Source: UBA6055 sp965214085
GTDB taxonomy: Bacteria; Chloroflexota; Anaerolineae; Aggregatilineales; Phototrophicaceae
Length of the DNA stretch: 64,000 nt
Reading direction: 5' to 3'
NCBI GenBank assembly: GCA_965214085.1
Contig: OZ243937.1
Span: 2,728,001 to 2,792,000 of the forward strand
In this document: positions 58,647 through 64,000 of the stretch, piece after piece
Numbering within the stretch: position 1 is the stretch's first letter
Layout of the letters: each line of letters starts with the position of its first letter
The notes under the pieces: model-generated
Seen by the model: the letters and a program-made list of their open reading frames with translations, nothing else
Databases searched by the model: none
What the model was told of the DNA's origin: nothing
Position numbers and translations under genes: made by a program

Positions 58647-59684
58647 ATGGTCAGATTCCGGACAATAGAACGGGACCATATTTTTCTTCGCCGCGCAGAG
58701 GCTAACGCCTGTTTGCACCACGGACTAAATCATTCGGCCACGCTCACAGCATGCAGCGGCATTGAGTTGTTGCTTGAGTTTCTTGTGTCGGAGTTATTTG
58801 ACGAACTTTCCCAGAATAGCCGCCGAAAGGCAAACTCGCTGCTGAAACAGATCGAAGACGAAGAGCGAAGAAATAACGCAAAGATCACTTACTGGGGATT
58901 GGGCCGGTGGGTAGATTTATATAAAAGACAGAGCATATTTGCCGCGCTGAGCGGACAATTCGATTTTAACTTTAAGTCGCTCAATGAACAAACATTGAAC
59001 AGCGCCAATGAAATCTGGAATAGATGCAAACATGATTCGTATTTGGCGACGCGCGAAAACGCACTGCGGACTGTAGAATTACTGACCGACTGTCTTGCCG
59101 AGACTCAACTCGAACTCGAAAAAACCGATCAATTGCGGTTGACTGTTGGCGCATTTAGCGCGCATTGGTTGCGACAATGGGAAGAGCCCTTGTTGAGCTG
59201 GGTGGCGTCAAATATGGATGCGCCGCAGACGAAGCTCCTGTTATGTTTGGCGCCTTATCTCGACTTGCTGATTCGCCTAATAGACGATGAACGCTTGACT
59301 TATGAATTCAAGACCCCGTTGATGGTAGCGGTCAATTATGTCTTCAGTACGCTCGACTTGATGCCAGAAGACCAAGACAAGCTTCATGTCAGCGGGCTGG
59401 TGGATGACGGAACCGTGCTTGCGCTAACGCTACATTGGTTAACTCAGAACAAGCATTTTGATAAGGAAATCCTGTTTAGCCATTGGCCAGGGGGAGCAAG
59501 CATTCTCGAAGAGATTGAAGAGTTAAGAGCACACATTTGGACGCGGCAGTCAGACCTGTTTCCGGATGACAAGCGGGTGTTCGGCTCAAATCTCGTATGG
59601 AACGTGTTACAAAGAATCGCCGACGAAGGCCCGGAAGCGCTCTGGCAGAACTATTGGCAAGAAGAGTATAGGACCGGGGCTTAG
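58647..59684 (+). CDS. HEPN-like / DUF1232 fusion, hypothetical
   Basis: 345 residues, starting 13 bases after E2. Residues about 1-160 are all-helical (HGLNHSATLTACSGIELLLE; then NSANEIWNRCKHDSY with basic residues and His), resembling the HEPN superfamily of nucleic-acid-binding or RNase domains, although the classic R-x4-6-H is not clear. Residues about 200-290 match DUF1232 (YkvA): LLCLAPYLDLLIRLIDDERL and STLDLMPEDQDKLHVSGLVD, a small domain often near membranes. Function unknown. Codon use becomes visibly more AT-rich than in E2, and the gene heads an accessory stretch. Confidence 0.62.
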   Translation: MVRFRTIERDHIFLRRAEANACLHHGLNHSATLTACSGIELLLEFLVSELFDELSQNSRRKANSLLKQIEDEERRNNAKITYWGLGRWVDLYKRQSIFAALSGQFDFNFKSLNEQTLNSANEIWNRCKHDSYLATRENALRTVELLTDCLAETQLELEKTDQLRLTVGAFSAHWLRQWEEPLLSWVASNMDAPQTKLLLCLAPYLDLLIRLIDDERLTYEFKTPLMVAVNYVFSTLDLMPEDQDKLHVSGLVDDGTVLALTLHWLTQNKHFDKEILFSHWPGGASILEEIEELRAHIWTRQSDLFPDDKRVFGSNLVWNVLQRIADEGPEALWQNYWQEEYRTGA

Positions 59685-59765
59685 GATCCGCAGACCAGCG
59701 ATTCCCCGCCTCGTTTGGTTCATCGCTCGCTTCATCACCCGCAACAGTTACTGCGCGACCTTTAG

Positions 59766-59939
59766 CGTGCGCCCGCAGGCAGCGCCGTCCCGCTCTACCT
59801 CCACAGCCTGGCCGAGCACACATGGAAACGAGCCACGCCCCAGACGGGTTACACACTGGAAGTATTCTGGCGCAATCCCCCGGATTTGGCTCGCGTTATA
59901 TCTCTATTTTCAGCAACGATATCCATCGCGCTGGGTTGA
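59766..59939 (+). pseudogene. Fragment of an unidentified gene
   Basis: One frame is open from a TAG at 59763 to a TGA at 59937 and reads like protein (AVPLYLHSLAEHTWKRATP, then TGYTLEVFWRNPPDLARVIS), but no start codon is present. I cannot name the family. It is probably the relic of a gene cut by rearrangement. The rest of the 430-base gap (59685-60114) contains half of the family D repeat at 59991-60046 and no other gene. Confidence 0.4.
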
Positions 59940-59990
59940 CGTCAGGCAAACAATCGCCGCCCTTGCGCATCGCCGGGTGACGCTGTGCGT

Positions 59991-60046
59991 CGCGCCTATG
60001 CTGAAGATGCTAGGGCTGCGTGGTAACCCCAATTTTTGGGGGCATG
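59991..60046. repeat. Family D repeat, copy 1
   Basis: CTATGCTGAAGATGCTAGGG, then GTGGTAACCCCAATTTTTGG. It matches about three-quarters of the bases at 61407-61463 and ends in a small palindrome (CCCCAA, TTT, TTGGGG). The two copies bracket the GIY-YIG protein and its neighbour. Confidence 0.55.
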
Positions 60047-60114
60047 GCGTAACTCTCGCTTTGGTAGCCTTGATGCAAGTGAAATCTGTACGCGACGCGC
60101 GAGGAGAACAGGCA

Positions 60115-60831
60115 ATGATAGTCCTTCCAGCGATTCTTGTTGCATTTATCGAAGCGGCGTTCATTGGCGGGGTGGCTGGCGCCGTGATCTGCGGAATGGA
60201 AGACAAACGCAATCTGCCCAGCGATGCGCCCAAAGAACTTCGTACCGCCCATAAATGCGCAGCTGAGGGAGCTTTGGTCGGTGGAGCGTTTGGCGCGGTC
60301 ATACCTGCATTTGGCTGGGTTGACGACATAGGTAGAGCCGGGATGGGCGCCGCGGATGACCTGGCGAGAACTGCAATAAATCAGGTCGACGATGTGGCCA
60401 GAATGGGAACAGCCGCGCTCGACGACGTAGCGAGAGGAGCTACACGAGGGCTTAGGAATGTCAGAGGCCTCGTATCAAGAAACTTGTCCGCCCCACTCCG
60501 CAGAGAAGCCAATATATCTCGTGCGCGCTACTACTATGGGCTGCCGAAACCAAAAGGAAGCGCCGGCTACGTTTATGTTATCGATGATGTCGCAGACGCG
60601 ACACGCAAGATCGGAATAACAAAGAACCCTGCGCAGCGTCTCTCTGCTTTGGAGAGCAAGCTGGGGAGGAAGCTAAACTACATTTGTATTATCCGAAGCG
60701 ACCACATGCGTGTGTTGGAGAGAGCGTTGCACACCGCTTTTGCCAGCCAGCGACTGTACAATACAGGCAAGCCAACTAGCGAGTGGTTTAAGCTGAGCGC
60801 TGCGCAAGTAGCGGCGGCATGCAGCCTATAG
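60115..60831 (+). CDS. Membrane protein with C-terminal GIY-YIG domain
   Basis: 238 residues from ATG 60115, with GAGGAG upstream. A long frame reaches back to 59566, but that portion is not protein-like. Two glycine-rich hydrophobic stretches (VLPAILVAFIEAAFIGGVAG and GALVGGAFGAVIPAFGW) are followed by repeated short amphipathic units (AADDLARTAI, VDDVARMGTA, LDDVARGATR). The C-terminal 95 residues (GYVYVIDDVADATRKIGITK, then NPAQRLSALE and TSEWFKLSAA) fit the MUG113/T5orf172 GIY-YIG nuclease with GYVYV, KIG and Arg of NPxxRL. Glu in VLERALHTAF may be the metal ligand. The layout resembles toxins with a hydrophobic delivery region (inference). Confidence 0.7.
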   Translation: MIVLPAILVAFIEAAFIGGVAGAVICGMEDKRNLPSDAPKELRTAHKCAAEGALVGGAFGAVIPAFGWVDDIGRAGMGAADDLARTAINQVDDVARMGTAALDDVARGATRGLRNVRGLVSRNLSAPLRREANISRARYYYGLPKPKGSAGYVYVIDDVADATRKIGITKNPAQRLSALESKLGRKLNYICIIRSDHMRVLERALHTAFASQRLYNTGKPTSEWFKLSAAQVAAACSL

Positions 60832-60899
60832 ACGAGCTAGCGCGGCCGCATTTGCAATGCCGGGTATAGTAGGTGCAGTTCAAGTGAAATGAGGGAATT

Positions 60900-61397
60900 A
60901 TGTCTGGGTCAAATGACGATAATCTGCTTGGTGGCTGCGGATGTTTGGCGCTGATAGTCGTCGCCGCGGTAATCCACTTTCAGATCGATATTGGCCAGTT
61001 GTTCATTACTTTGGGCAACATCGTCAAGGTCATCCTGGCGCTTGGCGGGCTGATGCTAGCCCTGTGGGTATTGACCTTGATTTTTCCTGACAACCAGTCT
61101 TCTGGGTACAAAGAAAAGCGCAAAGAAAAACCCAAAGAAAAGCCCAAGACGGTCTATAAGCCGGACAAGATTATCTATGACGACAAACCCGCTCGGTCGA
61201 TATCGCGGAGTGAAGAGCGCCGCTTCAGACGGCTGGAGACGCCTGGCGGCTATGTGCCTTTTGAAATGACGCGGACCCAGACAAAGACAAAAGATACGGT
61301 GACGACGGAGACAAAGATCAAGACCTATGTTGATTCGCGGGAAGTCAAGGCGATACTGAAAGGCGATGATGTAGATTTTCTGTCCGATGGCAAGTGA
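60900..61397 (+). CDS. Two-segment membrane protein with a charged tail
   Basis: 165 residues. Segments CLALIVVAAVIHFQIDI and VILALGGLMLALWVLTLIF are followed by a strongly basic region (KEKRKEKPKEKPKTVYKPDK) and a tail rich in Thr/Lys (TRTQTKTKDTVTTETKIKTY). No family recognised. It lies 68 bases after the GIY-YIG gene and may belong with it. Confidence 0.65.
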   Translation: MSGSNDDNLLGGCGCLALIVVAAVIHFQIDIGQLFITLGNIVKVILALGGLMLALWVLTLIFPDNQSSGYKEKRKEKPKEKPKTVYKPDKIIYDDKPARSISRSEERRFRRLETPGGYVPFEMTRTQTKTKDTVTTETKIKTYVDSREVKAILKGDDVDFLSDGK

Positions 61398-61406
61398 GCG
61401 GCGCCT

Positions 61407-61463
61407 GGCGCGTATGCTGGAGATGCTGGGGGATGTGTGGTAACCCACAATATTGGGGGCGAG
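61407..61463. repeat. Family D repeat, copy 2
   Basis: GTATGCTGGAGATGCTGGGG, then TGTGGTAACCCACAATATTG, similar to 59991-60046. It lies in the 200-base gap (61398-61598) where nothing else was seen. Confidence 0.55.
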
Positions 61464-61598
61464 TATCCTTGAATCATCTTTAAAATCAAATAGAGAAGAC
61501 TCGCCGCCTGCCGAGAACATAGCTCCAAGGTCTAAACCAGTTCAAACTTGGCACAGTTATTACCAAGCGACAAGACCATCCACAATTCGGAGATACAA

Positions 61599-62756
61599 AT
61601 GATAAAGCTAATCAAGAGGATTCTAGGTATCGGCGCAAAGCCTCGGAAGCCAAAGCCGCCAAAACACCGCGCCCGCAAAAAATATCGCAGAGCAAACGTA
61701 CAAGACAGCATTGACGCAGCAGTCGCCGGAATAGTGCAGGTTGAGAAGGCCGAACGCAAGGTTTCCTTACAAAGATATAAGAATAAGAATCTAAACGTTA
61801 ACGAACTTGAAAGAATAATTGACGATGCAATAACCCAGACTCGCATCGCCGCACGAGTGGGTGCTCGCGAAGCCGCGACGCTTGCTGCCAATCGCGGTAA
61901 GCGTAAAGAAGACATTGTTGGAGCCGGCAGACAACGCGCACTGTCCATATTCAGGAAAGCAATTGTAGATGCCATTCACAGAGAGATAGATTCAGAGACA
62001 AGTCAAGAAAAACACATCGCCAAGCAACAGCCCAGACATACAACAGACTTGCCCTCTGTTTTGTCCAAACAAAGAGACAAAGTGAGGAGGGATGCCCTTA
62101 GGGAGCGAAAACGCGCTAATGCAAATCGTAGAGATGGCGCAACTGCCCATTCGGCTCTGGATATCCCGCAAGGAAATACAGCGTCTCATTCTGAAAGCAA
62201 TGATAACGGCTACGAATCAACGCAAAAACTTAAAAGTCTCTATCAGCCAGATTCGGAGAGCCAAGAATCAAGTACCGAATCTCAATCGACTGGGACATTA
62301 GAAGAAAATGAAATTCGTGCCGAACTAGAATCTCTGCAGGCCAGAGAAGCTAAACTTAGACGGACGATGCGCAAAGTCACGTATCACGGTGGAAAGAAAA
62401 GCAAGAATGCGGATTATCATGATACCAAGGAGCAGCTAATTGCAATTGAAGAAAGAATCAAAATCTATGAGCGTGCCTTGGCAAAGGCATCCTCGTCGAT
62501 GCCAATGGGATCAAATAATGTCGTCCAAATTGGTTCTACAATCGTTCTTAAATTCAGTGATAGCGACGAGCACGAGACTTTTAGGATAGTTACAACGCCG
62601 TTGGGAAAGAAAGGCGAAGCGGTAATTAGTGCCGATAGTCCGATAGGCTCTGCTCTAATGGGTAAACGAATAGGAGACTATGTTACTGGAGTCGACTTCG
62701 AGAGAATTCAAATTGTAGACTTAAATAACCGTAATTTTCTGAACGGAGCCGTCTAA
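61599..62756 (+). CDS. GreA-like domain fused to a long basic N-terminus
   Basis: 385 residues; ATG 61599 has GGAG seven bases upstream. Residues 1-230 are basic, polar and low-complexity with some helix (KRKPKPPKHRARKKYRRA). Residues about 232-300 form a coiled coil with KNADYHDTKEQLIAIEERI, matching the GreA arm (ENAEYHAAKEQ-). Residues about 305-385 (VVQIGSTIVLKFSDSDEHET, then SPIGSALMGKRIGD) match the GreA C-terminal FKBP-like domain. In GreA the arm tip is G-D-L-K-E; here it is G-K-K-S-K, so the two catalytic acidic residues are Lys. It might bind RNA polymerase without cleaving RNA. It is AT-rich compared with its neighbours. Confidence 0.75.
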   Translation: MIKLIKRILGIGAKPRKPKPPKHRARKKYRRANVQDSIDAAVAGIVQVEKAERKVSLQRYKNKNLNVNELERIIDDAITQTRIAARVGAREAATLAANRGKRKEDIVGAGRQRALSIFRKAIVDAIHREIDSETSQEKHIAKQQPRHTTDLPSVLSKQRDKVRRDALRERKRANANRRDGATAHSALDIPQGNTASHSESNDNGYESTQKLKSLYQPDSESQESSTESQSTGTLEENEIRAELESLQAREAKLRRTMRKVTYHGGKKSKNADYHDTKEQLIAIEERIKIYERALAKASSSMPMGSNNVVQIGSTIVLKFSDSDEHETFRIVTTPLGKKGEAVISADSPIGSALMGKRIGDYVTGVDFERIQIVDLNNRNFLNGAV

Positions 62757-63500
62757 ATGCCCAACATCACCACCAACCTCACCAACCACATCCTGCGCGT
62801 CCAGCTGACCCGGCCGCAGAAAAAGAACGCCCTCACCCCCGCCATGTACGACACGCTGCGCGCAGCCATAGAGCGCGCCGATGACGACAGCGACATCCGC
62901 GTCATCACCCTCACCGGCAGCGGCGACAGCTTCTGCGCCGGCAACGACTTGAACAGCTTCCTGGACGACCCCGGCTCGGATTCGGCCGCCCGCTTCATCC
63001 GCGCGATCTCGCGGGCGCGGGCGCCTATCGTGGCGGCGGTCAATGGCGTGGCTGTCGGCGTGGGACTGACCATGCTGCTGCATTGCGACCTGGTCTATGC
63101 CGCCGCGAGCGCCAAATTCAACTTCGCCTTCATCGACCTGGGCCTGCTGCCCGAAGCGGGCTCGACCTACCTGCTGCCGCGTATGCTGGGCTACGGGCGG
63201 GCGGCCGAGCTGCTGATGCTGGGCGAGGCATTCGACGCGCGGAAGGCGCAGGAATGCGGGATCGTGAATGCCGTAGTCGCCGCTGATGAGTTGGAGGCGC
63301 TGGCATTGGCGAAAGCGCAGCAGCTGGCCGCCAAGCCGCCGCAAGCCCTGCGGCAGACCAAGATGCTGCTGCGGCGAGGCAGCGCGAGCGCCGTACAAGA
63401 GGCGCTGGAGCTGGAGCTGAGCCTGATCGGCGAGCGGCTGGTCTCGGATGAGGTGCGCGGGATCATGCAGGCCTTCTTTGAGCGGCGGGCCGGCGCGTAG
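62757..63500 (+). CDS. Enoyl-CoA hydratase/isomerase (crotonase family)
   Basis: 247 residues, beginning at the base after the GreA-like gene's TAA. Oxyanion-hole stretches DSFCAGNDLNSFLDD and NGVAVGVGLTMLLHCDLVYA are clear, and the GLLPEAGSTYLLPR region carries one catalytic Glu where hydratases have E-x-G. QALRQTKMLLRRGSASAVQE is typical of the C-terminal helices. It should hydrate or isomerise enoyl-CoA in fatty-acid breakdown. GC-rich again, unlike the gene before it, so the adjacency may be accidental. Confidence 0.92.
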   Translation: MPNITTNLTNHILRVQLTRPQKKNALTPAMYDTLRAAIERADDDSDIRVITLTGSGDSFCAGNDLNSFLDDPGSDSAARFIRAISRARAPIVAAVNGVAVGVGLTMLLHCDLVYAAASAKFNFAFIDLGLLPEAGSTYLLPRMLGYGRAAELLMLGEAFDARKAQECGIVNAVVAADELEALALAKAQQLAAKPPQALRQTKMLLRRGSASAVQEALELELSLIGERLVSDEVRGIMQAFFERRAGA

Positions 63501-63506
63501 TATACT
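63478..63506 (+). promoter_or_regulatory. Promoter-like sequence at the end of the hydratase gene
   Basis: TTGAGC, a 17-base spacer, TATACT, with the -10 starting right after the stop codon. It could drive the two small membrane-protein genes that follow. Confidence 0.5.
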
Positions 63507-63550
63507 CACTGTGCTACGTAGTGGACTATGGATTGCGAGAGTAAGCGAAG

Positions 63551-63769
63551 ATGGTATCGATAATCGTTGCGGTTGCCGCCGGCGCAGTCATCGGCGCGGT
63601 CGCTGGCTTGGTCACCTCTGATTTCACGCTTGATGTCGCGGCTGGCGGCGCTGTCATTGGGGCGATCATCGGCGCTTATTTCGGCACGCGCATCAAAGCA
63701 GCCCAAGCCGGCAGCAGCTTTGCCGGCGGTGTTCACACTGACATTGACGCGACGGAGCGCCGGGAATGA
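63551..63769 (+). CDS. Small Gly-rich membrane protein
   Basis: 72 residues with two short hydrophobic, glycine-rich helices (VAAGAVIGAVAGLVTSDF and AAGGAVIGAIIGAYFGTRI) spaced like a hairpin. No family can be assigned. Its TGA overlaps the next gene's ATG (ATGA). Confidence 0.65.
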   Translation: MVSIIVAVAAGAVIGAVAGLVTSDFTLDVAAGGAVIGAIIGAYFGTRIKAAQAGSSFAGGVHTDIDATERRE

Positions 63770-64000
63770 TCCGGCTTGCGTCTTACGCCATCATCGGCGC
63801 GTTGCTCAGCGCGCTTGCGACTTACCTGCTGGCGGGAGCTCTGCCGGAAGGCGCTGTAGTCGGCGCGCTCCTTGGAGGCAGCTTGGGCCTGCTGGTGGCG
63901 ATGCGCCATGGCGCCGGTGATGCGAGCGCCTCGTTTGAATTCGAAGCCGCGGGCATCCATGACGACAATCTGATCACCACCGCCCGCCGCAATCTGGTCC
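63766..64000 (+). CDS. Gly-rich membrane protein, right edge (partial)
   Basis: Begins at ATG 63766 in the ATGA overlap and runs open to the window end (78 codons). Two hydrophobic segments (LASYAIIGALLSALATYLLA; AVVGALLGGSLGLLVAM) precede a soluble part (ASFEFEAAGIHDDNLITTAR). It resembles its neighbour and could be a partner; the 3' end is outside. Confidence 0.6.
   Translation, partial: MIRLASYAIIGALLSALATYLLAGALPEGAVVGALLGGSLGLLVAMRHGAGDASASFEFEAAGIHDDNLITTARRNLV

Noticed and set aside
59566..60114. N-terminal extension of the GIY-YIG gene
   Set aside because: The extension is Arg/Ser/Pro-rich, overlaps the HEPN-like gene and a family D repeat; ATG 60115 has a good ribosome site.

Overview
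The window is GC-rich bacterial chromosome, tightly packed, with no rRNA, CRISPR or phage module. Several features point to a free-living, aerobic, heterotrophic member of the Chloroflexota. These are secreted and lipoprotein-type proteins with SH3b domains and Pro/Thr/Ala linkers, an SARP/BTAD-type regulator, a double-domain ALDH16, a UMF1-type MFS carrier, and palindromic intergenic repeats between ordinary housekeeping genes. That lineage is an inference from gene content; no marker gene such as rRNA is present.

Layout. 1-4.6 kb: an AddA-like helicase-nuclease, probably in an operon with a truncated upstream gene, then an overlapping membrane protein. 4.7-13.2 kb: a NUDIX-like protein, two BCP-type peroxiredoxins, an SH3b lipoprotein, a PTPS-related membrane protein and an MFS carrier with a large inserted domain. 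13.3-16.2 kb: homoserine dehydrogenase, then PspA with a membrane coiled-coil partner. 16.2-18.8 kb: a polar amino-acid ABC permease and a binding protein made of two nearly identical domains, separated by a UUCG hairpin terminator. 19.3-24.8 kb: an FAD oxidoreductase, an orphan OmpR-type regulator, galactonate dehydratase, and a CPA2 antiporter paired with a PII-like protein. 24.8-36.7 kb: a Cys-repeat/HExxH secreted protein, tRNA-Gln, a three-gene amidohydrolase/aminotransferase/2OG-dioxygenase operon, FprA and an M24 peptidase, SelA, and a BTAD regulator. 36.9-40.7 kb: a cyclophilin, a nested transposon region with an intact IS481-type element, and an XRE-ImmA/DUF4411 pair. 40.7-53.5 kb: ALDH16, a carbamoylase-type M20 enzyme, exonuclease III, a cluster of exported or membrane-anchored proteins, and polyphosphate kinase. 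53.6-55.1 kb: a MutH/Sau3AI-like nuclease and a Dam-type methyltransferase broken at a 12-G tract. 55.3-58.6 kb: pyruvate dehydrogenase E1alpha, E1beta and E2. 58.6-62.8 kb: an accessory stretch with a HEPN-like/DUF1232 protein, a membrane GIY-YIG protein and a GreA-like fusion. It is followed by an enoyl-CoA hydratase and small Gly-rich membrane proteins at the right edge.

The strongest original observations concern mobile DNA. Family A is a non-coding element of about 175-270 bp with 20-bp terminal inverted repeats and 8-bp target duplications. Family B is about 160 bp with 9-bp duplications. One A copy sits at the 3' end of a gene; deleting it with one duplication copy restores a different in-frame C-terminus. 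At 37.5-38.9 kb a B copy contains both an A copy and an IS481-type element, each with its own target duplication. A short 9-bp-stem palindrome with compensating base changes recurs inside some A copies and alone. Other leads are the possible phase-variable methyltransferase, the GreA-like fusion that lacks the catalytic acidic pair, the antiporter-PII pair, and the island around the GIY-YIG and HEPN-like genes.
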